From Paenibacillus sp. UNC451MF (GTDB taxonomy: Bacteria > Bacillota > Bacilli > Paenibacillales > NBRC-103111), in contig NZ_JMLS01000003.1 of assembly GCF_000686845.1 (NCBI RefSeq), positions 1 through 64,000 of the forward strand: a stretch of 64,000 nucleotides of DNA. The letters run 5' to 3'. Positions 35,053-45,034 of the stretch are shown here, piece by piece (within the stretch, counting starts at the first letter, position 1; each line of letters begins with the position of its first letter). A model generated the notes under the pieces. The model did not search any database, was not told the origin of the DNA, and was given only the letters and a program-made list of their open reading frames with translations. The translations under genes and the position numbers were made by a program.

Positions 35053-36585
35053 ATGAAGGTACTCATTGTTGATGATGAGCCCATAGTTCGGAAAGTCCTC
35101 AAAACCATGATTCGTTGGGAGGAATACGGGCTTCAATGGGGCGGAGAAGCATGTGACGGGTTGGAAGCTTGGGAGCTGTTGCAGCAGGAATCCATGGATC
35201 TGGTGGTTACCGATATATTGATGCCAAGACTGGATGGTCTGGAGCTGGTCAAACGACTCAGGCAGGCCAAAACGGATGCTGCCGTAGTAGTGTTAAGCTG
35301 TTTGGATGATTTCTCCTACGTGAAGGAAGCCATGAAGCAAGGTGCGCATGACTACATTTTGAAGCCCACAATGGAACCGGAACAGCTTGCGGATATTCTC
35401 GTAGAAGCGAAGGAAGCTTTACTGAAGCAGCGAATGGAGAAGGAACAGCGGGAGCAGTTGCATCGTCAGCTGCAGTTATCCAATCAGGCGCAGTGGGGCA
35501 TGAGACTGCAAAAATGTTGGATTAGCGGATACCGAGATGAAGATTTGGAGCAGGATTGGTTCCAAGAGGGACGAATATTATCAAGCTGTATGATCCAATT
35601 TACAATGGATTCGCATCTGTCTTTACTCGGCTGGCAGTGGCCCGGCGCTTTCGCCTATGTGTCATTGTCGGAGCAGCGGACGTTATTGGTCTATGAGGAT
35701 ATCGGAACAAGCAGATCTGTCGAAGTAGAGCAAACGTTGACAGTCCAATTTGGTCTGGGTCAAGAAAGCTTTTGTCTAACCGAAGTGAGGGGGATTCATA
35801 GAGCCGATCAATTGTACAATCTTGTACAAGAGCACGAGCTGGTCAGGCACCGCCTGTTTTATGATAGAAAAGCCTCTGACTTGGCTTATTATGGTTCTAT
35901 CGATACTAAAGATCTTAAGGAACGGAACGGCATCCTTCCATTAGAAGAGAGGCAAAATCTTCTAAAAGCCATATCCGGTCAAAACGAAGAAGCGATGAAT
36001 TACTGGGCAAAGCAAGTTACTGTGCAACTGGAACAAAATCAGCCTTCTGTAGACATTACGTACAATTTTATATACGAGCTGCTCGGCCTTGCGGCAGCGT
36101 TTGCCCGACAGCAGGTGGATGTGGAACTGGAGCACTATGAACGACAATTCGTGTCATCAGCCGCTGTGCAAGCACATCTAAGTATAGCTTCTTTAGCGGA
36201 ATGGTTTCTGGAAGCCGTGTCAGAGCTTGCCGGAATATTTCAGTCCAATGCTCAGCTGACTTCCCGTAATCCGTTCGTCCGTAAAGCGATGAGCTTTATG
36301 CGTCAGCAGTATCATCTGCAAATCAGTACTTCGGATATAGCTGATCATGTCAAACTAAGCCGGAGCTACCTGAGTGATTTGTACAGCAAAGAAACTGGGG
36401 AGTCGTTAATTGAAACCTTAACGAGCATTCGCATTCAGGAAGCGAAGCGTCTGCTGCGCCATCGTGAACAGAAGGTGTATGAAGTTGCTGAAGCCGTCGG
36501 ATTTGTCGATCCGAAAACGTTTACCAAAACGTTCAAGAAAATTGTCGGATGTTCGCCGAAAGAGTATGAAGAACAGAACAAATAG
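35053..36585 (+). CDS. YesN-like response regulator with AraC domain
   Basis: A 510-aa regulator: receiver domain (about 1-120) with IVDDEPIVRK, phospho-acceptor Asp in LVVTDILMPRLDG and Lys in DYILKPTM; a long helical middle part; and a C-terminal AraC-type double helix-turn-helix (about 405-505) with SDIADHVKLSRSYLSDLYS and VAEAVGFVDPKTFTKTFKK. The ATG at 35053 is preferred to the preceding GTG. It is the cognate partner of the YesM-like kinase and may control the next operon. Confidence 0.88.
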   Translation: MKVLIVDDEPIVRKVLKTMIRWEEYGLQWGGEACDGLEAWELLQQESMDLVVTDILMPRLDGLELVKRLRQAKTDAAVVVLSCLDDFSYVKEAMKQGAHDYILKPTMEPEQLADILVEAKEALLKQRMEKEQREQLHRQLQLSNQAQWGMRLQKCWISGYRDEDLEQDWFQEGRILSSCMIQFTMDSHLSLLGWQWPGAFAYVSLSEQRTLLVYEDIGTSRSVEVEQTLTVQFGLGQESFCLTEVRGIHRADQLYNLVQEHELVRHRLFYDRKASDLAYYGSIDTKDLKERNGILPLEERQNLLKAISGQNEEAMNYWAKQVTVQLEQNQPSVDITYNFIYELLGLAAAFARQQVDVELEHYERQFVSSAAVQAHLSIASLAEWFLEAVSELAGIFQSNAQLTSRNPFVRKAMSFMRQQYHLQISTSDIADHVKLSRSYLSDLYSKETGESLIETLTSIRIQEAKRLLRHREQKVYEVAEAVGFVDPKTFTKTFKKIVGCSPKEYEEQNK

Positions 36586-36618
36586 ACACCAATTCCTAAC
36601 AAATTGGTGTCTATTTTT
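36584..36618 (+). terminator. Terminator of the YesM/YesN-like pair
   Basis: AGACACCAATT (36584-36594) and AATTGGTGTCT (36602-36612) form a perfect 11-bp stem, followed by ATTTTTAT. The exporter operon downstream therefore needs its own promoter. Confidence 0.75.
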
Positions 36619-36682
36619 ATGTGTTGGAAAAGTTTACATTTATTATAGAGAACGCTTTCATTAGAGGGGTGACGAAATTTCC

Positions 36683-37393
36683 ATGAATTATCCATTGATC
36701 AAGCATGAGCCGGGTGAGCCGATCATTCAGGCAGTTAGCGTCACAAGATCGTTCGGTAAAGGGTCAGGAGCCGTTCACGCTCTTCGCGGAGCCAATCTGA
36801 GCATCCCATCGGGCCGCCTTGTTGCATTAAGAGGTCGTTCCGGATCGGGCAAAACGACGCTTTTGAACATGCTTGGAGCGTTGGATCGTCCGACAGAAGG
36901 CGCCATTTATTTTATGGGGCAGGATGTCACCGTCATGTCCGACAAAAAGCGCAACGAGCTGCGACGAACTCAGCTGGGACTCATTTTTCAATCGTTTGCG
37001 CTCGTCCCGTATATGTCGGCATATGAAAATGTTGAATTTGGCCTGCGCATTGCGGGCATTCCTTCCTCCAAGCATCGGGAATATTCTGAGCAAGCGCTTG
37101 ATTTTGTCGGCTTGAAGGCAAGGATGAAGCATCGTCCTTATGAAATGTCAGGGGGAGAGCAGCAGCGCGTGGCGATTGCAAGAGCTATTGCACATAGACC
37201 CAAGCTGCTGTTAGCTGATGAACCGACGGCAGAATTAGACAGTCGGATGGGGCTCCAAGTAATGAAGGTGTTTAAAGATCTGGTTCAACTTGAAGGAATG
37301 ACCATTATTTTGACGACGCACGACCCGGCGATTATGGAAATCGTCGATCAAGTGTATGCATTGGAGGATGGACATATTGTGGAAGAAGGCTAA
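36683..37393 (+). CDS. ABC exporter ATPase 1 (MacB/LolD type)
   Basis: A 236-aa ATPase: Walker A LRGRSGSGKTTLL, Q-loop FQSFALVPYMSAYENV, signature MSGGEQQRV, Walker B LLLADEPTAELD, switch His in ILTTHD. The MacB/LolD subgroup works with FtsX-like permeases as mechanotransmission exporters. It is the first gene of a five-gene operon; the next gene starts inside its last codons. GAGGGGTGA lies upstream of the ATG. Confidence 0.87.
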   Translation: MNYPLIKHEPGEPIIQAVSVTRSFGKGSGAVHALRGANLSIPSGRLVALRGRSGSGKTTLLNMLGALDRPTEGAIYFMGQDVTVMSDKKRNELRRTQLGLIFQSFALVPYMSAYENVEFGLRIAGIPSSKHREYSEQALDFVGLKARMKHRPYEMSGGEQQRVAIARAIAHRPKLLLADEPTAELDSRMGLQVMKVFKDLVQLEGMTIILTTHDPAIMEIVDQVYALEDGHIVEEG

Positions 37394-38420
37394 CAACCGC
37401 CCTAACTCTGTTATCGTAGCAGTTTTGGCGGCATCCGTACTGGCAGCATTACCGGGATGCAGTTTGCTTCCAAAGGAAGAGCAAGCGCTTCAACCGCCGC
37501 TGGTGAAGCCAGTTAAGGAAAATTTTGAGCTGTATGAGGTCAAACGGGGAAATATTACGAAGCAGGTTAGCGGTGTAGGAACATTCGCTTCGGATAAATT
37601 GCAGTACTTGTATTATCCTGAATCCGGCGGAAGGCTCAATGCTATGAATGTCTCTCTTGGCGCCAAGGTCTCAAAGGGGGATGTTGTAGCACAGCTGGAG
37701 AAAGGTGAAGTGGAGGGGAAAATTCGCCAGCAGGAACTGGTGGTAGAGAAGGCTCAAATTGCTCTCGAGCAGGCGAAGGAAGAGAAGCGTGGAGACGCTC
37801 TGACTATACGCTCCAAGGTGCTTGACGTGCAAAAAGAACAAATCCAGCTGGACATGCTTAGGCAGCAGCTGAATCGGACTAAGCTTGTGTCTGATGTGGA
37901 TGGCATTGTGACCTTTATCGATACGATCAAGCAGGGGGATGCCGTTACGGCTTACAAAACCCTTTTGACAGTATCAGATCCTAAATCCATGAAGCTGGCT
38001 TACGAGTCCTCTAATTCAGCCGATTTGACGGGGATCCAGGTAGGCATGGTGGCTGATCTAAAAATCAAAAGTAAGCCGCTAAAAGGCAAAGTCGTCCAAA
38101 TCCCCGCAACTGCACCGCAATCCGATGTGAAAGCGATTGCAGATAAAAATGCCAAATCTATAATCATCGTACCTGATGAGCTTCCTCCGGAAGTTACAAT
38201 AGGAACGAACGCAGATATAACGATTGTAACGGAAAACAGAGACAATGTGCTGATTATTCCTAAAGTAGGATTACGCTCATACATGGGCCGGGACTACGTT
38301 CAAGTGCTCGAAGGCGAAAGCCGTAAGGAAGTTGATGTGGAGAAAGGGATTGTGTCCGCTACGGAAGTCGAAATTCGCAAAGGACTAAAAGAAGGACAAA
38401 AGGTGATTTTAAACAATTGA
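37377..38420 (+). CDS. RND/HlyD-type adaptor lipoprotein
   Basis: A 347-aa membrane-fusion-like subunit. The start TTG 37377 is chosen because GGAGG lies nine bases upstream within the previous gene; it gives a signal peptide with lipobox LAALPGC, so the protein is lipid-anchored outside the membrane. A lipoyl-like half-motif (GGRLNAMNVSLGAKVSKGDV), a coiled-coil hairpin (about 100-165; EKAQIALEQAKEEKRGD) and a beta barrel follow. In MacAB-type systems, such adaptors sit on the FtsX-like permease encoded next. Confidence 0.85.
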   Translation: MWKKANNRPNSVIVAVLAASVLAALPGCSLLPKEEQALQPPLVKPVKENFELYEVKRGNITKQVSGVGTFASDKLQYLYYPESGGRLNAMNVSLGAKVSKGDVVAQLEKGEVEGKIRQQELVVEKAQIALEQAKEEKRGDALTIRSKVLDVQKEQIQLDMLRQQLNRTKLVSDVDGIVTFIDTIKQGDAVTAYKTLLTVSDPKSMKLAYESSNSADLTGIQVGMVADLKIKSKPLKGKVVQIPATAPQSDVKAIADKNAKSIIIVPDELPPEVTIGTNADITIVTENRDNVLIIPKVGLRSYMGRDYVQVLEGESRKEVDVEKGIVSATEVEIRKGLKEGQKVILNN

Positions 38421-38431
38421 GGTGACGCTTG

Positions 38432-41371
38432 GTGGCAATCATTGTGATGATCATGCGAAAGATGATCAAAAACAAATGGCTAGAACTCAGCCTGCTGCTG
38501 GGCTTGATCATCTCGGTCGGGCTTGTAAGCAGTATGCCTATTTATACGAACGCGATTTTGCAGCGTCTATTAATCAAAGATATGGAGCTTTTGCAGGATA
38601 GCAGTCAGCAATATCCGGGAATATTCTGGACATCGGTGTTCTTGACGGGGGAAATGACGCCTGAGCAATCCAAACAGGCAATCCAAGAGGCGGACGATTA
38701 CATGGTAAAGACCGCTCAACCTCGATTTAAGCTTCCGATCAAGTCTTATGTAACGGAAAGAGCTACCGACAAATACAATATGGTGCCGAACGACGCGGAT
38801 AAGGTAGACAACTCGGTTAAACGGATGGCGGACATTACATCGCTTAGCAGCCTTGAAGATCACGTTAGGCTAATAGACGGTAAATTTCCTTCATCAGAGC
38901 CAGTGAACGGTGTCATTGAAGTTGCGGTTGTAGATCAGACCTTAACGAATTTGAAAATGGTCGTCGGTCAGGAATATACGATTGAAGATGAGTCAGTAAC
39001 TGGAAAATTCACTTTTAAAATCGTTGGGGTTATTGATCGCAAGTCCTATGACGATGTGTATTGGTATAATGCATTATCCAGCTACAATTCAAGTCTGCTG
39101 GCCGCTTATCCTTGGTTCGAAAAGAATGTAACTCAGGAAAGACAGCTGACGCTTCGTTCGAGCATCTGGTACACTGCGGTTGATTATAACCAGATGAAGC
39201 TTGATTCCATTAACCGATTCATTACGACGTATTCACATACGGAAGATTTTCTGAGTGAGCGGTTCCCGAATTACTCTATGAAAGCTCCGGCCTTGCAAAC
39301 GATGAGCACTTATTTTGTCAAAGAAGAAAAGCTGCGCACGATGCTGTGGTCTCTAAACGTTCCTGTAATGATCATGCTTGCTTATTATTTATTCATGGTT
39401 TCCAATCTGATTACGGATCGCCAGAAGACGGAAATTGCCGTGCTGAGAAGCCGGGGAGCCAGCCGCTTGCAGATCATAATGAGCTATGTGGTTGAAGGTT
39501 TGCTATTAGGCGGTATTGCCATTATTGTTGGTCCGGTTTGCGGGTTGATGCTGACCAAAATGCTTGGAGCATCGAACGGATTTTTAGAATTTGTACAGCG
39601 TGCTGCTCTGGATGTTGGCTTGAATAACGAAGCTTATCAATACGGCTTGATTGCTGTGTTATGTTCTTTAGTCATGACGATTCTACCCGTGTTATTCGCG
39701 ACTAGAACGAGCATTGTAGGTCATAAGCAGCAAATGGCTCGTCAAACGAAGCTTTCCTTTTGGCATAAATACTTTGTGGATGTTGTGCTGCTAGGCGTAT
39801 CCCTATATGGCTTACAAACGTTCAAGAGACGGATGTCGGATATGCAGGCTTTGGGTCTTGAAGCAAGTGACCTACAAATGGACCCGCTGCTGTTCTTGGT
39901 GCCTGCACTATTTATCTTGGGTGTAAGCTTTGTACTGCTTCGCATATATCCTTGGATCATTCGGTTCATTTATCAAGCTGGGCGCCGTTGGTGGTCTCCA
40001 TCCTTGTATTCAACTCTGCTGCAGGTGGGTAGATCCATCACACAGTATCAAGCTATTATGGTGTTCTTAAGTGTAACGCTGGCCACAGGGCTATTTAGTG
40101 CGAGTGCGGCTCGTACCATCAATAAGAACACCGGCGAAAAAATTATGTACGGCAATGGGGCCGACATCTCGATGCAGATTAAGTGGGAAGACGACGCACC
40201 TCCTCCAGGAATGGAAATGGATGAAGGGGCTGAAAGCTCAGACGACGGTGAAAGTGCTCCCGCAGTGACTGCACCGGTTGTTCCGGTTGTCAAGAAAAAA
40301 GTGCAGTACTCCGAGCCGCCGTTTCAACCTATGACACAGCTGCCAGGAGTAGAACAGGCCGCTAAAGTATTCACGAAGAAGGACGCCAACTTTACGATAG
40401 GCAAGGAAAAAGGGAACGCGACTTTGATGGGCATCGATACGGACGATTTCGGCCGTACGGCATGGCTTCGCAATGGCTTGCTCGACCATTCCTTCAACGA
40501 ATATTTGAACCTGTTGGCCTCCAGTCCCTCAGCGGTGCTTATATCACGGACGCTGGCGGACCAGTTTAATCTGAAAGTCGGGGACCATATTTATGTAGGC
40601 TGGAATGGTGTAGAAAATACCATGTTTAACGTTTTTGGTATTGTAGATTACTGGCCATCCTGGAATCCGAATCCCAAATATGCAGATAAGAATACCTCAA
40701 CAAGTACGGGTACTGGAGCCAATGCCAAAGCAAAGAAAGTATTAGCTCCTATGTTGATTGTAGGTCATTTGTCGTACATTCAGAACAATATGGCTCTTGA
40801 GCCTTACGATGTGTGGTTGAAGCTCAAGCCGACAGCTTCAAGCCAAGAGCTGTACGATGCGGTGGAAGAAAAGAACATTCCGGTTACGAAAATGAGCGAT
40901 GCGAAGCAGGAGCTGATTCGTTCGAAAAACGATCCGTTCCAGCTGGCTATCAACGGTGTGATGACGTTAGGGTTTATCATTTCTATCGTCATTAGCTTCT
41001 GTGGCTTCTTACTGTATTGGATATTATCCTTGTCCAGCAGAGTACTCCAGCTTGGGATCCTAAGGGCCATGGGAATATCGTTCCGTCAATTAATCTTTAT
41101 GCTGATTGGGGAGCAGTTGCTGACCTCTGGTGCGGCAATAGGCATAGGATTGCTAACAGGAAGTCTTGCAAGCAGATTTTTTGTTCCGATGTTCCAGCTT
41201 TCACTGCAATCAACAAGTCAAGTGCCGCCGTTCCAGGTTACTTTTGATTCACGGGATCAGCTCCAATTGTATATTATTGTGAGCATAATGCTGGTCATTG
41301 GTCTGTTCATTCTAGGTACCATGTTATCGAGAATAAAAATTCATCAAGCTGTGAAGCTCGGGGAGGACTAA
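38432..41371 (+). CDS. FtsX/MacB-type ABC permease, 979 aa
   Basis: A long permease. An N-terminal helix (about 12-32) is followed by a large extracellular domain (to about 305), an FtsX domain of three helices (about 310-435), more helices (about 450-540), a second extracellular domain with an acidic, Pro-rich insert (MEMDEGAESSDDGESAPAVT), and a C-terminal FtsX domain (about 850-975). This fused double-FtsX form is typical of Gram-positive lipoprotein- or peptide-export systems. GTG 38432 or TTG 38429 follow GAGGTGA. Substrate unknown. Confidence 0.83.
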   Translation: MAIIVMIMRKMIKNKWLELSLLLGLIISVGLVSSMPIYTNAILQRLLIKDMELLQDSSQQYPGIFWTSVFLTGEMTPEQSKQAIQEADDYMVKTAQPRFKLPIKSYVTERATDKYNMVPNDADKVDNSVKRMADITSLSSLEDHVRLIDGKFPSSEPVNGVIEVAVVDQTLTNLKMVVGQEYTIEDESVTGKFTFKIVGVIDRKSYDDVYWYNALSSYNSSLLAAYPWFEKNVTQERQLTLRSSIWYTAVDYNQMKLDSINRFITTYSHTEDFLSERFPNYSMKAPALQTMSTYFVKEEKLRTMLWSLNVPVMIMLAYYLFMVSNLITDRQKTEIAVLRSRGASRLQIIMSYVVEGLLLGGIAIIVGPVCGLMLTKMLGASNGFLEFVQRAALDVGLNNEAYQYGLIAVLCSLVMTILPVLFATRTSIVGHKQQMARQTKLSFWHKYFVDVVLLGVSLYGLQTFKRRMSDMQALGLEASDLQMDPLLFLVPALFILGVSFVLLRIYPWIIRFIYQAGRRWWSPSLYSTLLQVGRSITQYQAIMVFLSVTLATGLFSASAARTINKNTGEKIMYGNGADISMQIKWEDDAPPPGMEMDEGAESSDDGESAPAVTAPVVPVVKKKVQYSEPPFQPMTQLPGVEQAAKVFTKKDANFTIGKEKGNATLMGIDTDDFGRTAWLRNGLLDHSFNEYLNLLASSPSAVLISRTLADQFNLKVGDHIYVGWNGVENTMFNVFGIVDYWPSWNPNPKYADKNTSTSTGTGANAKAKKVLAPMLIVGHLSYIQNNMALEPYDVWLKLKPTASSQELYDAVEEKNIPVTKMSDAKQELIRSKNDPFQLAINGVMTLGFIISIVISFCGFLLYWILSLSSRVLQLGILRAMGISFRQLIFMLIGEQLLTSGAAIGIGLLTGSLASRFFVPMFQLSLQSTSQVPPFQVTFDSRDQLQLYIIVSIMLVIGLFILGTMLSRIKIHQAVKLGED

Positions 41372-41373
41372 CC

Positions 41374-42294
41374 ATGATTCACTGTGATAACCTCGTAAAA
41401 ATATACAAAGTAGCTGATTTGGAAGTCGTAGCTCTTCAGGGGCTTGATCTTCATGTGGAACCCGGTGAGCTGATGGCTATCATCGGCAACAGCGGAAGTG
41501 GCAAATCGACATTGCTTAACATGCTGGGGGGACTTGATCGTCCCTCCGCCGGGCAGCTATTGGTAGATGGTAAAGATTTATTGAAGTTTACGGAGAGGGA
41601 TCTCGTCAAATATAAGCGGGAAACCGTAGGCTTCGTTTGGCAAAATAACGCACGTAACCTGATTCCTTACTTAACTGCGCTGGAAAATGTGGAGCTGCCG
41701 ATTTTGCTTCAAGGCAAGCGCAAACGGGAGAGAGCCCTTGAGCTTCTTGAAGCGGTAGGCTTGAGTCATCGAATCAAAAACAGATTGAATCAGCTCTCCG
41801 GAGGGGAGCAGCAGCGGGTTGCGATAGCGATAGCGTTAGCGAACAATCCCAAGATGCTACTGGCAGATGAGCCTACAGGCTCAGTAGATACGAAGATGGC
41901 CAATCAAATACTTGATTTGTTCCGTGACCTGAATCGAAGAATGGGGCTGACGGTCGTTATAGTTACCCATGACCCATTGTTAGCTAAGAAGGTCGATCGC
42001 GTAGTTGCGATTCGGGATGGGAAAACCTCTTCAGAAATTATTCGGCGCAAATCCTATGCGGACGAATTGGCTGAACTGGAGCAAGGAATGCAAGCGGAGG
42101 AAGAAGAAACGCATGTGGAATATGCAGTCCTGGACAAATCTGGACGTTTACAAATTCCTGGCGATATGCTGCAGTCCATCGGCGTTCAATCATCGAATAA
42201 GGTTAGGGTCCAAGTGGAGGATGGCCGTATTGTTTTACTGCCTCCTGAACAGGAGAAAGGGGAAAAGGAACATGAAATTGTCGGCAAAAAGTAA
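41374..42294 (+). CDS. ABC ATPase 2 with AbrB-like C-terminal domain
   Basis: A 306-aa ATPase two bases after the permease stop. The first 225 residues are a standard MacB/LolD-type ATPase (Walker [12 protein letters not shown], signature LSGGEQQRV, Walker [17 protein letters not shown]). A Glu-rich linker leads to a tail (about 250-292) that reads [20 protein letters not shown], then [15 protein letters not shown]. This matches the swapped-hairpin pattern of AbrB/SpoVT/MazE domains (D-x-x-G-R-x-x-I-P, then D-x-R-I-x-L). The fusion is unusual; it may dimerise the ATPase or bind DNA. The first ATPase of the operon lacks this tail. Confidence 0.82.
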   Translation: MIHCDNLVKIYKVADLEVVALQGLDLHVEPGELMAIIGNSGSGKSTLLNMLGGLDRPSAGQLLVDGKDLLKFTERDLVKYKRETVGFVWQNNARNLIPYLTALENVELPILLQGKRKRERALELLEAVGLSHRIKNRLNQLSGGEQQRVAIAIALANNPKMLLADEPTGSVDTKMANQILDLFRDLNRRMGLTVVIVTHDPLLAKKVDRVVAIRDGKTSSEIIRRKSYADELAELEQGMQAEEEETHVEYAVLDKSGRLQIPGDMLQSIGVQSSNKVRVQVEDGRIVLLPPEQEKGEKEHEIVGKK

Positions 42295-44401
42295 AATCCT
42301 GTTACTTCTGATAGCAACCATGACAGCTTCGCTTGGAGTTGTTCCTAATCAGATAACATTAGCGCAAGGGGAGAGCTATCAGAAGGACGAGATAGATGAA
42401 TCGCTGCGGCTAACCTCCGTTTCTATAGCACCTCATAGCAAGATCGAGTTAAAGAATGCTACGGTAATGCCAAGCGATAACGGAAATATGCTATTTTTCA
42501 CTTTGACCGTTACCAATGGTGAGAACAGCTCGATTTCTTTCCTGGATTATTGGGTTAAGGTGTACAATAAATCGGGTGCAGAATTTACTCCAGATCTTCT
42601 TCCGCAGGATAAGCTGAAGAAAGATATCCCAGCAGGTCAACAGGTGGATTTTACCTTTTACGCACCTGTGAATGATGCTACTTCACTTCAGGACCTGTGG
42701 TTCCGGATGACACGTTGGGACTATAACACGGTTGAATTGGAGAAAGCTATCGGAGATATTCGATTCCCTGAGCAAGTATCGGATGTATTTGCACCTGAGG
42801 CAGGAAGCAAGACGGTACAAATGGGCAATGTGCCGGTTGCTTTGGAGGTAACCAAATGGAGTGCTGTACAAAACGATAGTTACATAACGCCAAAACTGAC
42901 CCTCAGAGCAACAAACAAGGGGCAAGCCAGTACAAAGCTTACCGGCTATCAATATGCGCTTAGAGCGTCGAATGGGGCCATGTACCCACTCGACATTACC
43001 GTAAATGGGGATAAGCAGCAGCTGCAGCCAGATGTGCCTTTGGATATTCAATTGAAGGCAGCGCAGCTTCCAGCTTCTGCGATAGGAGATCGTTGGGACG
43101 TAGTGGTAACACAATCCGTTACAGTGACTACTGATTTGAAGTTGAGCGTACCTGTAACAACTCTCAAAGTATCGACGGAGCAACAAGCGGCACCAATGCT
43201 CGGTTCTAGTGTAGAATATGCCAATAAGGAAGGCATCTACGAGTTGAAGGTAGAGAAGCTGGACCGTTTGCCTTGGGACGATCAAGACGTTTTAAGCGCA
43301 GACCTGTCGATCTCTCATAACCAAGCGGATGCACTGCCATTTCCTGATATTAAGGCGTATTATGAATTGGACGGCGGTGTTAAAGTGGAGGTAAAGGCCG
43401 TTAAAACGGATAGAGCTGTTGGTGTTCCTCCAGGTCAAACCGTTCATTTCCAGCTCGTAGGAAAAATCCCTTATACATATCCATTTGCTGCAACGAAGCT
43501 AGTTCTGCAGGAAAAAGTAAGCGAAAGCGCTACGGAGGATATGGCGCAATTCAATCTTCCACCTGCTGAGATTAAGCTTCCAGTTGTTGCATTCGGACAG
43601 CAGCAGTCGATTACAGGAACAGGTCGCAGTACCCAATATGCGCCCCGTGAGATTAATACGTATACGGATGGAAAAAGCGATATGCTGGAGGTTCAGCTTG
43701 AAGTATCTAACCTAGAAAAGCGTTCTAATACGGTACCGAAGCTGACAGCCTTTCTGAAAACACCGGATGATGCGTTGTACCCCACCAAAATTCGCGAAGT
43801 AAAGCAAAAATTGAATCCTCAAGGTAAAGCGCTGGTCTCTTTTGCTGCGAAATTACCGAAAGGGTTTGATACGAAAGGGTTGCGCCTAGTTGTAGGCGAA
43901 TCCGTAACTGAGCAAAGACTTAGTCTTACGGAGGATAAGGCCGATGCCTATATCAATGCCGTTGAGATGGAGCTCCCTGTAGAAAAGCCTGTGGTTAGTA
44001 CTGGGTTGAAGGATGTCGCTTTTGACCAGTACTCGATTTCTTTGAGTAAGATGAGCACTTGGTTGGATAGCACGCAATTACGTGTCAATTTCATCTACGA
44101 TTTGAAAAAAGACAGCTTCTTTGAAACAAATAACGACGGAAGTAAGCTGATCATCCAGTTTGCAGATATGAATGGTAATATGACCTATGAGCAAAAGTAC
44201 TACTTGGAATCAGCGCCTGACAAGGACGATGTTCGATTGGAGCTTGGAGAGCATAATTATAAGATGACGATCAAAGATAGTGACCTACTAGGCAAAATCC
44301 AATCTTTAAAACAGTACAAGCTCTCAATCTACCATGAGTTCCAGGGTATGCGGAAGCTCCTCGCATCACAGACAATGGATTGGTTCGCAATCACGGATTA
44401 A
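42272..44401 (+). CDS. Secreted beta-rich protein, 709 aa
   Basis: A secreted protein overlapping the previous gene by 23 bases. The ATG at 42272 follows GGGGAAAAGG and gives a signal peptide ([20 protein letters not shown], cleavage near LAQG). The mature protein seems to consist of about four or five repeated beta-sandwich-like domains (for example FFTLTVTNGENSSISFLDYW and LEVQLEVSNLEKRSNTVPKL). I do not recognise a named family. As last gene of the exporter operon, it may be an extracellular partner or cargo-binding part. A hairpin terminator follows. Confidence 0.7.
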   Translation: MKLSAKSKILLLLIATMTASLGVVPNQITLAQGESYQKDEIDESLRLTSVSIAPHSKIELKNATVMPSDNGNMLFFTLTVTNGENSSISFLDYWVKVYNKSGAEFTPDLLPQDKLKKDIPAGQQVDFTFYAPVNDATSLQDLWFRMTRWDYNTVELEKAIGDIRFPEQVSDVFAPEAGSKTVQMGNVPVALEVTKWSAVQNDSYITPKLTLRATNKGQASTKLTGYQYALRASNGAMYPLDITVNGDKQQLQPDVPLDIQLKAAQLPASAIGDRWDVVVTQSVTVTTDLKLSVPVTTLKVSTEQQAAPMLGSSVEYANKEGIYELKVEKLDRLPWDDQDVLSADLSISHNQADALPFPDIKAYYELDGGVKVEVKAVKTDRAVGVPPGQTVHFQLVGKIPYTYPFAATKLVLQEKVSESATEDMAQFNLPPAEIKLPVVAFGQQQSITGTGRSTQYAPREINTYTDGKSDMLEVQLEVSNLEKRSNTVPKLTAFLKTPDDALYPTKIREVKQKLNPQGKALVSFAAKLPKGFDTKGLRLVVGESVTEQRLSLTEDKADAYINAVEMELPVEKPVVSTGLKDVAFDQYSISLSKMSTWLDSTQLRVNFIYDLKKDSFFETNNDGSKLIIQFADMNGNMTYEQKYYLESAPDKDDVRLELGEHNYKMTIKDSDLLGKIQSLKQYKLSIYHEFQGMRKLLASQTMDWFAITD

Positions 44402-44424
44402 CAAGATACAAGAAGTTGAAATAA

Positions 44425-44448
44425 GGCACCCGATGCGGTGCTTTTTTC
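44425..44448 (+). terminator. Exporter operon terminator
   Basis: GCACC and GGTGC arms around CGATGC, followed by six T. Confidence 0.55.
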
Positions 44449-44506
44449 TTTTATGCAAGTTATGGTAGAATGGAGAAATGAGCGACACATGAAAGGGGGG
44501 GACGGG

Positions 44507-44995
44507 ATGCGCATTGGCGTTGTTTCCGATACGCACATGTTCGGTCGAGCGAAGCAGCTGCCGCCAACCTTATTGGAGGGCTTGAAGGGAGTCGATCTCA
44601 TTCTGCATGCCGGGGATTGGGTGGATCCAAGAGTGGTGGAATTATTCGAGCAAATTGCTCCTACCGATGGAGTTGCAGGGAATAACGATGGCTTGGATAT
44701 CATTGAACGATTCGGTCGTCAAAAGGTATTGAACCTATCCGGTTATAGGATCGGATTAGTTCATGGAGATGGTGGCCGCAAATCGACACTAGATCGCTCT
44801 GTGGATGCTTTTCGAGATATGAGTGTAGATGTCATAGTATTCGGACACTCACATGTTCCTTATAGAGGGATGCACAACGGAACGCTATTGTTTAATCCCG
44901 GCTCTCCTACGGATAAAAGACGTCAGCCGCAGTATTCTTACGGCATCATGGAGTTGGGCTCAACGCTAGAAGCAGCTTTGTATTATTACGATTAA
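44507..44995 (+). CDS. YfcE/MJ0936-type metallophosphoesterase
   Basis: A 162-aa calcineurin-like phosphoesterase: metal motifs VVSDTHMFG, LHAGDWVD, GNNDG, VHGDGG and FGHSHVPYRG are in order. Members hydrolyse phosphodiesters in vitro. The ATG at 44507 follows a run of G. The following gene (ytxJ) starts 39 bases after its stop. Confidence 0.88.
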   Translation: MRIGVVSDTHMFGRAKQLPPTLLEGLKGVDLILHAGDWVDPRVVELFEQIAPTDGVAGNNDGLDIIERFGRQKVLNLSGYRIGLVHGDGGRKSTLDRSVDAFRDMSVDVIVFGHSHVPYRGMHNGTLLFNPGSPTDKRRQPQYSYGIMELGSTLEAALYYYD

Positions 44996-45034
44996 TTGAT
45001 TTGCAGCTATATTATATATTTGGAGGGAACCCAC

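Noticed and set aside
42683-43285. 200-codon reverse frame inside the secreted protein gene
   Set aside because: No RBS, covers a plausible signal-peptide protein on the other strand.
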